A DNA stretch of 64,000 nucleotides, taken from Sphingomonadales bacterium 39-57-19. GTDB lineage: Bacteria > Pseudomonadota > Alphaproteobacteria > Sphingomonadales > Sphingomonadaceae. The stretch spans positions 1 to 64,000 of the forward strand of contig NCJG01000003.1 in NCBI GenBank assembly GCA_002282385.1. Direction: 5' to 3'. The position numbers and the translations under genes are program-made. The notes below the pieces were generated by a model. The model was not told the DNA's origin. It was given only the letters and a program-made list of their open reading frames with translations, and did not search any database. This document shows, piece by piece, positions 18,972 to 28,201 of the stretch (within the stretch, counting starts at the first letter, position 1; every line of letters begins with the position of its first letter).

Positions 18972-19885
18972 TGTCCGCCACCAAAGCGGCCATGCCGGCG
19001 ATAGATGTTCAACCAGTCAGCAGCGATCGTATCGAGCGGCGTGGGCACGATGCCATAGGCCGCCAGCCCGTCGGTGCCGGTTACAACATTGTCCTTGCCC
19101 AGCATCTTATACTGATCTTCCGTGATCGGCGCGCCCGGCAACCAACCCGTGCCCTTGGCGAGCAGTTTTGCCGCGATGTCAGGGACTTCCACAAATATGG
19201 GATCACGGCCGATGGCTTTGGCGATCCAGCGGTTCAGCTCCATCATCGAAAATGTTTCAGGGCCACCCAGCTCAAGCGTGCTTCCGTCCTGATGGGCCAC
19301 GGCCTTTGCGACCGCCTTGGCGACATCGCCTACAAATACCGGCTGGAACTTGGTGTCTGCCCCAATGACGGGAACGACAGGAAGCGACCGGATCATTCCG
19401 GCAAAGCGGTTGATGAACTGGTCTTCGCGGCCAAAGACGATGGATGGGCGAAGGATGACGGCCGACGGGAATGCCGCGCGCACGGCGGCTTCGCCACTTG
19501 CTTTGCTCTGCCCATATTCCGCTTCGCTGTGTGCATCGGCGCCAATGGCCGACACATGGACGAGCGCTTTGACACCGGCGGCGGCTGCGGCCAGCGCGAC
19601 GATGCCTGCGCCGACATTTTGCACAGCGTCCATATTATCGAAGCTGCCGACAAGATTGATGACCGCATCAGCGTCTTTCACGGCGCGTGCAACACTATCG
19701 GGCTTTCGGACATCAGCCGCCATCAATTGAACCTGACCGACATTGCCGAGCGGCTTGATATGATTGGCGCCGCCGACGTTGCGGCAGGCCACACGAATAC
19801 GTGCGCCTTCGTTCAACAGCGCCTGCGCCACATAGCGGCCCAGAAAACCGCTGCCGCCAAAAATCGTTACCAACTTGCCTTGCAT
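18968..19885 (-). CDS. Complex I NDUFA9-type NAD(P)-binding protein
   Basis: A 305-residue atypical short-chain dehydrogenase related to the NDUFA9 (39 kDa) accessory subunit of respiratory complex I. The dinucleotide motif GGSGFLGRYVA is at residues 10-20. The active-site region has YGQSKASGE, a Y-x3-K arrangement, and the C-terminal part carries GGPETFSMMELNRWIAKAIG, typical of this subgroup. Bacterial members are usually free-standing and their role is not settled; stabilising complex I or a reductase function have been proposed. It precedes uppP with a four-base overlap. A second, different epimerase in the window (37268) belongs with sphingolipid genes. Confidence 0.88.
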   Translation of the reverse strand: MQGKLVTIFGGSGFLGRYVAQALLNEGARIRVACRNVGGANHIKPLGNVGQVQLMAADVRKPDSVARAVKDADAVINLVGSFDNMDAVQNVGAGIVALAAAAAGVKALVHVSAIGADAHSEAEYGQSKASGEAAVRAAFPSAVILRPSIVFGREDQFINRFAGMIRSLPVVPVIGADTKFQPVFVGDVAKAVAKAVAHQDGSTLELGGPETFSMMELNRWIAKAIGRDPIFVEVPDIAAKLLAKGTGWLPGAPITEDQYKMLGKDNVVTGTDGLAAYGIVPTPLDTIAADWLNIYRRHGRFGGGQ

Positions 19886-20091
19886 AAATGCTCCATCATG
19901 CAGCGTGTGAATTGGTTGGCGCTTTGCACCACCACCCGAAAGCTTTCAAGGCCGACCTGCGCCCGCCTGTAGATAATTGGTTCACCCTGTGCCTTATCAT
20001 TGGCATCCTATTCTCTTCACGGTAACGGATATTGATGTGTCTTGATGGAACCTTGTGCATAAGGGGACGTTGGGCGCGAAGGGATGTCTGT

Positions 20092-22332
20092 TTGATCCGA
20101 TTAACTGCCTTTTTGTATCTTGGTTGTGCCGCAGCGCCTCTGCTCGCGCAAAATCCGGCTGCCGGTGCCGTTGTGCCCGTGCAGGCGCCATCAACCACGC
20201 CTTTGAAAGTTTTGAGCCCCGCACCCGCTGATCCGCAAACGCCAATCATTGGCGAGGAGGAATTCGACGCCGCCATCCCGTCACTGGACGACGCGCCGTT
20301 GGAGAGCATCGACGCGTGGCAGGCCGAACAAGAGGCAAAGGAAGAAGGCGGCACGGCCCCGCAGCAGGCGGCACAAACCGCTGCCGATCCCGCTATCGCA
20401 GCCTTGCAGGATGGCGATGCCGTGGAAATCCTGCCCGACCCGCCCGTCACGGACCCGTTGCTGAACGATCCGCTTCCGCCAATTGATAGCTTTGATGTTG
20501 AACCACCGCCTGAACCAACGCAGGCGGCCGAACGTGAGGCGCGGGCGTTGCGCTATGTTGTGCGGTTCGATGGGCTGGATGCCACAAAGACAACCGATGT
20601 TGCCAAAGACGCCAACGGTGTCGCCGTGGAAGCCGCTATTTGGCGTGACGTGCGCGCAAGATTTGATAGCCTGTCGGTGCTCAACGATGGTGATGGTAGT
20701 GCGGAAAACCGCGCCGAAATCAGCCAACGTGCACGCGCCGACCGTCAGTTGCTGTTGGATGTCCTAAACGGTCAGGGCTTTTTTGACGCTGATGTGCGTG
20801 TCGCGGTTCAGCCTTCTGTCGTGGAAGGCCAGCCCTTGAACGTCATCCTGACGGTTGTGCCCGGGCGGCGTTATTATCTCGGGCAAATCGCCTTTGCCGC
20901 GCCTGCCGTTCAGCCGGCGGATCTTATCAGCCGCAGCTTTGTTCCCAAAAGCGGCGACCCGATTGTCGCGGACATCATCTTGGCTGCCGAGGCGAATATT
21001 TCGGTCGAGTTGCCCCAAAATGGCTATCCTTTTGCAAAGATTGGCGAGCGGGACATATTGCTGGATAGCGACAGGGGCGTTGGCGACTATAGCTTGCCCG
21101 TGGAAACGGGGGCACGCAGCTATTTCGGCCAATTGCGGACCGAAGGCACCACGGCTTTTGACGCCGATCATGTCTGGATATTGCGGCGCTTCAAGACCGG
21201 CGACCTATATGACAGCCGGAAAGTGGACGATTTGCGCGCGGCGCTCATCGCCACGGGCTTGCTGTCGACGGTATCTGTTGAACCTGTCCCGGGTGAGGGC
21301 AGCGCGCCAGATGGAACGCCTTATGCCGACTTGCTTGTGCGGCAGGAAGCGGCACCGCCGCGCACCATTGCCGGCAGCGCAGGCTATGGCACAGGACAGG
21401 GCTTGCGTGCCGATGTAAGCTGGACACATCGCAACCTGTTCCCTCCGGAAGGATCGCTGACCGCAGCGGGCGTGGTGGGGACAAAAGAACAAGCTGCGAG
21501 CATATCCGTCGCGCGGGCGAATGCCGGACGGCGCGACCGCAATATCGACATATCGTTGACCGCTTTGCACAGCAATTACGACGCTTTTGAAGCCTATACC
21601 GGGCGTCTGGCCGGAACGATGTCGTTCGTATCGACGCCCATCTGGCAAAAGAAATTCACATGGTCGATTGGCGCCGAAATATTGGCGACATCAGAAGACC
21701 AGTTTGATTTCGCGCGCGGGCTTCGCGACCGGCAGACCTTTTATGTCGCGGCGCTTCCCGGGCAAGTCGGCCTTGACCGGTCCGACAATCTATTGGACCC
21801 GACCAAAGGGTATCGCGTCAATGTGCGCGTGTCGCCAGAGACATCGCTTGGGACCGGCAAGCAGATTTATGCGCGGGCCATTCTTGACGCGTCTTATTAT
21901 TATCCGGTGAAAGACAATATCGTTGTCGCCGCGCGCGCGCGGGTGGGGACGATATCGGGCATCGCACGCGATAACCTTGCCCCTTCGCGGCGCTTTTATG
22001 GCGGCGGTGGCGGATCGGTTCGTGGCTTTGGCTATCAACAGCTTGGCCCGAAAGATCCGAATAACGATCCGGTGGGCGGTCGGAGCATGAACGAATTCGC
22101 TTTGGAAGGCCGCTATCGTTTTGGCAATTACGGCGTGGTCGGCTTTGTTGATGCCGGACAAGCATATGAATCGAGCATTCCAAAGTTCAACGACTGGCGC
22201 ATGGGCGTCGGGGTTGGTGGGCGCTTTTACACCAATTTCGGCCCAATCCGTCTGGATTTCGCAACGCCTGTGAACCGGCGACTGGGTGAATCGCGCTTCA
22301 GCGTCTATGTGTCGATTGGACAGGCGTTTTGA
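20092..22332 (+). CDS. tamA: TamA/BamA-family outer membrane assembly protein
   Basis: Outer-membrane Omp85 protein that works with TamB in inserting outer-membrane proteins or transferring lipids. After a signal peptide (LIRLTAFLYLGCAAAPLLAQ) comes a Pro/Asp-rich region to about residue 150. POTRA repeats follow (about 155-380), then a 16-strand barrel (about 380-746) with the FYGGGGGSVRGFGYQQLGP motif of loop L6 and a terminal aromatic (QAF). TTG at 20092 is chosen because GAAGGG precedes it by about seven bases and it opens the signal peptide. The frame is open back to 20032. tamB follows with a TGATG overlap, the classic pairing. Confidence 0.9.
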   Translation: MIRLTAFLYLGCAAAPLLAQNPAAGAVVPVQAPSTTPLKVLSPAPADPQTPIIGEEEFDAAIPSLDDAPLESIDAWQAEQEAKEEGGTAPQQAAQTAADPAIAALQDGDAVEILPDPPVTDPLLNDPLPPIDSFDVEPPPEPTQAAEREARALRYVVRFDGLDATKTTDVAKDANGVAVEAAIWRDVRARFDSLSVLNDGDGSAENRAEISQRARADRQLLLDVLNGQGFFDADVRVAVQPSVVEGQPLNVILTVVPGRRYYLGQIAFAAPAVQPADLISRSFVPKSGDPIVADIILAAEANISVELPQNGYPFAKIGERDILLDSDRGVGDYSLPVETGARSYFGQLRTEGTTAFDADHVWILRRFKTGDLYDSRKVDDLRAALIATGLLSTVSVEPVPGEGSAPDGTPYADLLVRQEAAPPRTIAGSAGYGTGQGLRADVSWTHRNLFPPEGSLTAAGVVGTKEQAASISVARANAGRRDRNIDISLTALHSNYDAFEAYTGRLAGTMSFVSTPIWQKKFTWSIGAEILATSEDQFDFARGLRDRQTFYVAALPGQVGLDRSDNLLDPTKGYRVNVRVSPETSLGTGKQIYARAILDASYYYPVKDNIVVAARARVGTISGIARDNLAPSRRFYGGGGGSVRGFGYQQLGPKDPNNDPVGGRSMNEFALEGRYRFGNYGVVGFVDAGQAYESSIPKFNDWRMGVGVGGRFYTNFGPIRLDFATPVNRRLGESRFSVYVSIGQAF

Positions 22333-25300
22333 TGATGTGGCGGCGCGTTGCCATTGGGGCCGGGGCGGTCATGGCATTGCTGTTGCTGGTGATCGCCGGC
22401 GGCTATGTGTGGCTGGACACCCAATCGGGGCGGAATTTTGTCGCGCGGCAGATTGCTGCGTTCGAAATGGAAAATGGCCTCAACATCCGCATTGGGAAAA
22501 TTGAGGGCTCGATTTACAGCGATACCATCCTGCGCGATGTCCAGTTCCGCGATCCCAAGGGCGGCTTTGCCCGTGCGCCGGAAATCCGGCTCGATTGGAA
22601 CCCGCTGTCTTATTTCTCCAGCGGCGTAAACATCACCTCGCTGCGCGCGCCAACGCTCAACGTCGCACGGATGCCGGCATTCCGCATGGTGCCCGACCGG
22701 GGTGACCCTTTGCTGCCTGATTTGGATATCAATATCGGTCAGCTGCAAATTGACCGCATTGTCTTTGCAAAAGGCATCACGGGCGAGGAACAGGTCGCCT
22801 CGCTGTCGGGCAAAGTCCAGATTGCCGATCGCCGCGCAATCGTCACCGCGACGGCGGGCAGCCTTCGGGGTGACCGCTTCGTCCTGAAACTGGATGCCGT
22901 GCCGGAGGACAATCGTTTCGATGTCGACCTGAACCTCGACGCACCGGCGAAGGGCCTTGTGGCCGGGCTTATGGGACGTGGCGTGCCCATGCAGATGACC
23001 CTCGCTGGCCGCGGCAGCTGGCGCAAATGGGACGGCGCTTTGTCCGCGCAAATGGGTGCGGAAGACGTTGCGGACATTGCCCTGACCGCGCGCGAAGGCA
23101 CCTTCACCGCAAAGGGGACCGCCGCGCCTGCCAAGCTCATGGCGAACAGCCTGTTGGTGCGCGCATTATCGTCCGTGGCGAACATCGACATGGCGGCACG
23201 ATTTGCCGAACGAACTGCGAAAATCAGCGGGACGTTGCGCTCGGCCGCGATGGAGATGCGCGCAGATGGTATTGCCGACTTAGGCGAAGCGCGTTTCCGC
23301 GACCTTGCCTTGGACATAAGGTTGCTTCGGCCCGGCATCATCGGTTCAAACGTTAGCGGGACAAATGTCCGCGGTAAGGCATTATTGAACGGGGCATTTG
23401 CCCAGCCCACCGTCGCCTATTCCGCGACCGCCACGCGTTTGGCGTTCGGTCTTACGACCTTTGAGGATGTGACGCTGAGTGGTGAGGCGCAAGGCGCGGC
23501 CGACCGCTTCCTTATTCCGGTAACCGCCCGTGCGCAGCGCGTCAGCGGTATCAACCAGATCGCCGGTGGCTTGTTGACCAACGTGCGCCTGAACGGTGAT
23601 TTGGCGATCGCGAAGGGGCGTTTGCTTTCGGACAATCTGAAGATCAGGTCAGACCGCATCAACGCCACGGCCTTGCTGGTCGGCGATATTAATAAGGGTT
23701 TTTACACAACCGCGTTGGACGGGAAAGTCGACGGCTTCCAAGTGAACTCGGTCGGGCTGTTTAACGTGGTCGCCGACGTTGATATCGAAACCACCCTTGG
23801 CAAAGGCTATGTGCTGGTCGGCACAGTAAAGGCGCGTTCCACGCGGCTGTTCAGTGCGGGCGCGCAAAGGTTTCTGGGCGGGCAGATGTTTGTCGATGCC
23901 GGCATTCGTTACGGCAGTAACGGCATATTGCAGATTACCCGTGCGACCGTCGTTTCGCCGCTATTCCGGCTGAACAGCGGCACGGGAACTTATGTAGCCC
24001 AAGATGGCCGCGTAATATTTAACGGGCTTGGCTATTCGAACCAATATGGGCCCGTGGCTGTCGCCATGACCGGGACTTTTGACGATCCGGTATATCGCAT
24101 CACTGCGACCAATCCGGGCTTTGGCGTTGGTCTATCAAATGTGGTTGGCGTCGTCACGCAAAGCCAGCGGGGTTACGCGGTCGCACTGACGGGCATGACC
24201 GATTATGGTCCGATCAGCGGTGATGCCGATGTGCTTTCGGGCGATGGCCCCCTCACGATTGATATCCAAAGGGGCAATTTTGCGGGCATCGGCGTTATCG
24301 GTCGTATCCGGCAAGCCGCCGCAGGCCCCTTTGTCGGGACGCTCACCGGCGCGGGCGCTGGGTTTGACGGTACAATTGAGCTTTCGGCGCAAGGCAGTTT
24401 CCAACGCGCCGTGGTGGATGCGGTGGCGTTGAATGCGGAACTCGCCGGCGCGCAAAAACTCTTTATTGGTCGCGGCATCATTAAAGCCGACGTTATTTTG
24501 TATGACAGTCCGCAGATTGTCGCGGATGTTCAAATGGAAAACGCCATTTTGAACGACATCGCGATTGCCGCCGCCCGGGCAAAGATCAATTATCGCGATG
24601 GGACAGGGACGGGGCAGATATTGGCGGAGGGCCGAAGCGAAGTGCCTTTCCGCGTCGCTGCCAATGCAGAATTCACCCCGCAGCTTTGGCGCATCGCTGC
24701 CAAGGGCCGGGCGAACAGTGTCGATTTCGCAACCGCTGGTCCCATCCGTATCATCCCGCGCCGTGGCAGCTATGACATTTTGCCGAGCACGATCAAACTG
24801 GCGCAAGGTTCGGTCCGGTTGGCCGGAAGCTATGGCGATACGATGTCATTCCAATCACGGTTGGACAAGGTCGACATCGCCGCTTTGAATCCTCTCTTTC
24901 CCGTTCCCGGCCTGAGCGGAACAGTCACCGGAAGCATCGATTGGGCGCAAGCATCCTTGGCTGCGTTCCCGCGCGCCGATGCACGGTTGGAAATCAGCAG
25001 CTTCGTCCGCGCCAATCTGGGGTCGCGTTCGCAACCTGTCGATATCAGTCTGGTCGGGCGATTGTTGCCCGATGGCGGCAATGCGCGCGCGATTATCCGG
25101 CGGCGTGGTGCGGCTGTGGGGCGCGTCCAGATTGACCTGACACCGCTGCCGCCCGGCACCGCCAGTTGGACCGAACGATTGCTTGCCGCGCCCTTGTCGG
25201 GTGGCGTGCGCTATAATGGCCCAGCAGATACGCTGTTTTCGCTGGCGGCTTTGGCCGATCAGAGCCTGTCCGGAAATATCGGCGTTGCGGCGGATTTTTC

Positions 25301-26492
25301 GGGCCGTGTTCAAACACCGCAACTGACCGGCGTTGTCCGCGCCAATGACCTGATGTACGAAAATGATGTCTATGGCACGCGGCTGACCAATTTGCGCATC
25401 CGCGGTCTGTTTACCAACGACCAGTTGGACGTGACCGAGTTGAGCGCAAAGGCCGGCGACGGGACGATCAGCGGCAAGGGCATTGTCAATCTTAGCTCGG
25501 CCAAAGGCTTCCCGGTTCAGCTGAACCTTGATCTCGACCGCGCACGTGTTGCGCGAAGCGAGCTGATCTCGACAACGGCAACCGGACAAATCACCGTATC
25601 AAATGCGCCGGACGGTGCCGCATTAATCCGCGGTAAGCTGCGCCTGCCCGAAACGCGGTTCAAAATCATCCGACAGGGCGCGGCCAAGGTTGCAACGCTC
25701 ACAGGTGTCCGCCGCAAACAGTCAATTCGCCGTCCACGTGTGTCGGGTGATGCCGATGCAATCGCAAGTCTGCCCAGCAACTGGAAACTCGACATCGCGC
25801 TCGAAGCGCCCGGGAACTTATATGTCACCGGCATGGGGCTTGAATCCGAATGGGGCGCTAAATTGCGGATAACCGGCACCAGCGCTGCGCCGTTGATTTC
25901 GGGCGATATGGAATTGGTGCGCGGCACATTGGGCTTTGCCGGTCGGTCGTTCGAACTGGAAAGCGGCCGGATATCCTTCAACGGCGGCCCCGCAGCCAAC
26001 CCGTCGATTCGCGTCGCTGCCGCCAGTGACGTCGATGGCACGACGGTGCGCGTCAACATCAGGGGCACGGGCCAAAATCCAGACATCAGCTTCAGCTCGA
26101 CCCCGGCATTGCCGCAGGATGAAATTATGGCGCGGATATTGTTTGGCAATTCGATTGGCGAACTGTCCGCAATTCAGGCGGTGCAATTGGCAGGTTCGCT
26201 GAACAATTTGCGTGGCGGACCGGGCGGGCTTAATCCACTTGGCGTGCTGCAGTCGGCAACGGGATTGGACCGGCTGCGCATATTGGGCGCAGATGACATC
26301 ACGGGGCGCGGAATGGCGGTGGCTTTTGGCCAATATATTACCAATGATGTCTATGTTGAAATCGTCACCGACGCGCGGGGATATACCGCAACGCAGCTGG
26401 AAATCAGCCTGACGCCCGCGCTTTCGATTTTAAGCCAGATCGGCAGCGGCGGAACGTCCAACGTCAATGTGCGGTATAAAAAGGATTATTGA
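22332..26492 (+). CDS. tamB: Translocation/assembly module TamB (AsmA-like, DUF490)
   Basis: A 1386-residue protein with one N-terminal membrane helix (about 10-30) and a very long periplasmic beta-rich body of AsmA/VPS13-like repeats. It ends in the conserved DUF490 domain (about 1040-1386), which contains PLISGDMELVRGTLGFAGRSFELESG-like sequence and the terminal VNVRYKKDY that docks to TamA. Such proteins form a hydrophobic groove bridging the two membranes and are implicated in phospholipid transport. The ATG at 22332 overlaps the tamA stop (TGATG); a TTG at 22329 and a second ATG at 22335 are also in frame. A short lipoprotein gene overlaps its stop in the same manner. Confidence 0.96.
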   Translation: MMWRRVAIGAGAVMALLLLVIAGGYVWLDTQSGRNFVARQIAAFEMENGLNIRIGKIEGSIYSDTILRDVQFRDPKGGFARAPEIRLDWNPLSYFSSGVNITSLRAPTLNVARMPAFRMVPDRGDPLLPDLDINIGQLQIDRIVFAKGITGEEQVASLSGKVQIADRRAIVTATAGSLRGDRFVLKLDAVPEDNRFDVDLNLDAPAKGLVAGLMGRGVPMQMTLAGRGSWRKWDGALSAQMGAEDVADIALTAREGTFTAKGTAAPAKLMANSLLVRALSSVANIDMAARFAERTAKISGTLRSAAMEMRADGIADLGEARFRDLALDIRLLRPGIIGSNVSGTNVRGKALLNGAFAQPTVAYSATATRLAFGLTTFEDVTLSGEAQGAADRFLIPVTARAQRVSGINQIAGGLLTNVRLNGDLAIAKGRLLSDNLKIRSDRINATALLVGDINKGFYTTALDGKVDGFQVNSVGLFNVVADVDIETTLGKGYVLVGTVKARSTRLFSAGAQRFLGGQMFVDAGIRYGSNGILQITRATVVSPLFRLNSGTGTYVAQDGRVIFNGLGYSNQYGPVAVAMTGTFDDPVYRITATNPGFGVGLSNVVGVVTQSQRGYAVALTGMTDYGPISGDADVLSGDGPLTIDIQRGNFAGIGVIGRIRQAAAGPFVGTLTGAGAGFDGTIELSAQGSFQRAVVDAVALNAELAGAQKLFIGRGIIKADVILYDSPQIVADVQMENAILNDIAIAAARAKINYRDGTGTGQILAEGRSEVPFRVAANAEFTPQLWRIAAKGRANSVDFATAGPIRIIPRRGSYDILPSTIKLAQGSVRLAGSYGDTMSFQSRLDKVDIAALNPLFPVPGLSGTVTGSIDWAQASLAAFPRADARLEISSFVRANLGSRSQPVDISLVGRLLPDGGNARAIIRRRGAAVGRVQIDLTPLPPGTASWTERLLAAPLSGGVRYNGPADTLFSLAALADQSLSGNIGVAADFSGRVQTPQLTGVVRANDLMYENDVYGTRLTNLRIRGLFTNDQLDVTELSAKAGDGTISGKGIVNLSSAKGFPVQLNLDLDRARVARSELISTTATGQITVSNAPDGAALIRGKLRLPETRFKIIRQGAAKVATLTGVRRKQSIRRPRVSGDADAIASLPSNWKLDIALEAPGNLYVTGMGLESEWGAKLRITGTSAAPLISGDMELVRGTLGFAGRSFELESGRISFNGGPAANPSIRVAAASDVDGTTVRVNIRGTGQNPDISFSSTPALPQDEIMARILFGNSIGELSAIQAVQLAGSLNNLRGGPGGLNPLGVLQSATGLDRLRILGADDITGRGMAVAFGQYITNDVYVEIVTDARGYTATQLEISLTPALSILSQIGSGGTSNVNVRYKKDY

Positions 26493-26662
26493 TGCGTCTT
26501 GTTGCGTGCATTCTGTTGCTCACACTGGCGGGATGTCAGAAGGATTTTGACAGCCAATATGCCGAAACCGAACGCAGGGTGAAGGCGGCCGAGGCCAAGA
26601 TTGACGCAGAAATGGCGAAGGAAACCAACAGGGAGCCCGGAGAGGTTTCTAAATCCAACTAA
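26492..26662 (+). CDS. Very short lipoprotein translationally coupled to tamB
   Basis: A 56-codon gene starting at the ATG that overlaps the tamB stop (TGATG). The protein begins MRLVACILLLTLAGC, a classic lipobox with cysteine at 15. A charged helical tail follows, rich in Glu, Lys, Ala and Arg (about residues 18-56). It would be a lipid-anchored periplasmic peptide of about 42 residues after processing. Nothing in the sequence names a family. Its coupling to tamA-tamB suggests a small accessory of that complex, comparable in size to Lpp-like or EcnA-like lipoproteins. Likely overlooked by automatic calling because of its length. Confidence 0.72.
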   Translation: MRLVACILLLTLAGCQKDFDSQYAETERRVKAAEAKIDAEMAKETNREPGEVSKSN

Positions 26663-26722
26663 TCTATGCGCTTTTTTGGGCCACCCCTTCACATTTTGGT
26701 TAACCGGTCCTAACAGATAGCT

Positions 26723-27394
26723 ATGTGGCATCTCCATCAATATCCGCTGTGCCCTTTTTCGCGTAAGGTACGACTCCTTTTGGGCGAAAAGGGTGTGCCG
26801 TACAGCCTCGTGCGCGAAAATCCGTGGGAACAGCGCGACGAGTTTCTGCACATGAACCCCGCTGGCCGCACGCCGGTGATGCGCGACCCGGAACGCAATA
26901 TCACCTTGGTCGATTCGGTCGCGATCTCCGAATATATCGATGAAACCGTTGCGACTAATCCGATGATCACGGGCACGGCGCAATATCGCGCCGAAACACG
27001 CCGTCTGGTCGCGTGGTTTGACGAACAATTTTATGGCGATGTAACGCAGCCGCTTCTGCACGAACGGATGAAAAAGCGTCTGATCGACCGGCAACCGCCC
27101 GAGTCGAAAATATTGCGTGAAGCCATGAAGCTGGCCAACGGGCATCTCGATTATATTGATTACCTGATTGACCACCGTGCATGGCTGTCTGGCGCGGTCA
27201 TGAGCATGGCCGATCTTGCCGCAGCCGCACAAATTTCGGTGGCCGATTATCTTGGCGGAATTGACTGGACGGGGCATGAGCAGGCCAAGGCTTGGTATGC
27301 GATGTTTAAGTCGCGCCCAAGCTTTCGCCCATTATTGTCGGAACGGATGGAAGTCATCACCCCGCCCAAACATTATGAGCAGGTGGATTTTTAG
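26723..27394 (+). CDS. Glutathione S-transferase family protein
   Basis: A 223-residue GST-fold protein. The N-terminal thioredoxin-like domain (about 1-80) has the CPFS redox-type motif at residues 10-13 and the cis-proline region RTPVMRD. SVAISEYID binds the glutathione gamma-glutamyl group. The helical C-terminal domain contains SMADLAAAAQISVADYL. CPFS instead of a Ser/Tyr catalytic start resembles omega/glutaredoxin-like bacterial GSTs. A substrate cannot be inferred. It stands 60 bases after the small lipoprotein gene on the same strand. Confidence 0.9.
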   Translation: MWHLHQYPLCPFSRKVRLLLGEKGVPYSLVRENPWEQRDEFLHMNPAGRTPVMRDPERNITLVDSVAISEYIDETVATNPMITGTAQYRAETRRLVAWFDEQFYGDVTQPLLHERMKKRLIDRQPPESKILREAMKLANGHLDYIDYLIDHRAWLSGAVMSMADLAAAAQISVADYLGGIDWTGHEQAKAWYAMFKSRPSFRPLLSERMEVITPPKHYEQVDF

Positions 27395-27441
27395 GCTTGT
27401 GCCAACGCGACCAGTCGCGCCATTGCCCGCCTTTTGAAAAA

Positions 27442-27867
27442 TCAGGCCAGCCACCCCTTGCGTTGCCAGTGCCGTGATAGTTGCCACTGCACCACCGCCA
27501 TCACGATGATGAACATCGGGAAGGCGAGCATGGAGATGTCGGTTTGCGCGCCACTGGCGATCAACAACGGGTAGCTGAACTGGATGATGATCGCGATCAG
27601 GCTGAATGAAAAGGCAAGCGGTGCCCAAAATTTGCGCATCAGCAGGCCGATGGCGCCAAGCGTTCCGACGCCAACGCCGGTTGCATAAGCCGCCCAAGCC
27701 CAGCCCGGCATCGATAGCCATAAATCACGCTGCACCTGCGGCAGCACGGCAATGTCGGCGGCTGTCATCGTCCACTGGCTGACAAAGGCGCCGACGCCCA
27801 TAAGGTTCCAGAGCAGGAAGAGGATGCTGACCAAAGTCAGCCAGCGTGGTGTGGTCAAAGCGTTCAT
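27442..27867 (-). CDS. Small four-helix membrane protein, unknown function
   Basis: A 141-residue integral membrane protein with four hydrophobic segments (about 10-30, 53-70, 75-97 and 105-127) and a basic C-terminal tail. I do not recognise a family motif; similar proteins are usually left as hypothetical. The ATG at 27867 has GGAG seven bases upstream. The open frame continues to 28089 but the extension looks non-coding. Confidence 0.7.
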   Translation of the reverse strand: MNALTTPRWLTLVSILFLLWNLMGVGAFVSQWTMTAADIAVLPQVQRDLWLSMPGWAWAAYATGVGVGTLGAIGLLMRKFWAPLAFSFSLIAIIIQFSYPLLIASGAQTDISMLAFPMFIIVMAVVQWQLSRHWQRKGWLA

Positions 27868-28201
27868 ATAAGTGCTCCAGTTGCGCGCTGACGGGCAGTG
27901 CAGAGAAGGGGGTGGCGACTCGCGATAATGTGAAAAGCATAACAATTGGTTGGTATCTATCAATCCACCCATGAAAGTCGCGAGGCGTAACCGCACAGAG
28001 CTAAAAAGATGCGCGACTGATCCCGGTTTCGGCGCAGATTTGATATGCCAACGCTTCGTATACGAACCGGCAGCGGTTGCCCTGCGCATGATTTTTCCCG
28101 CATCCGATGCTTGTCGACTGCTGGACCGGTCGACCGGACCTCCGCTGCAGCTTCATCCCAGTGTGGCGGGGGTCCATAATTGAGTCATGCGGGGTAACAA
28201 T
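27868..28201. other. 334-base intergenic region between divergent genes
   Basis: Both promoters for the flanking divergent genes must lie here. The only structure noticed is the perfect 12-base palindrome CCGGTCGACCGG at 28126-28137, inside a slightly longer GGACC...GGACC context. Open frames in this stretch have no recognisable protein. Confidence 0.4.

Noticed and set aside
27950..28183. 77-codon ORF before comM
   Set aside because: It has no ribosome site or recognisable sequence and overlaps the presumed promoter of the comM remnant.
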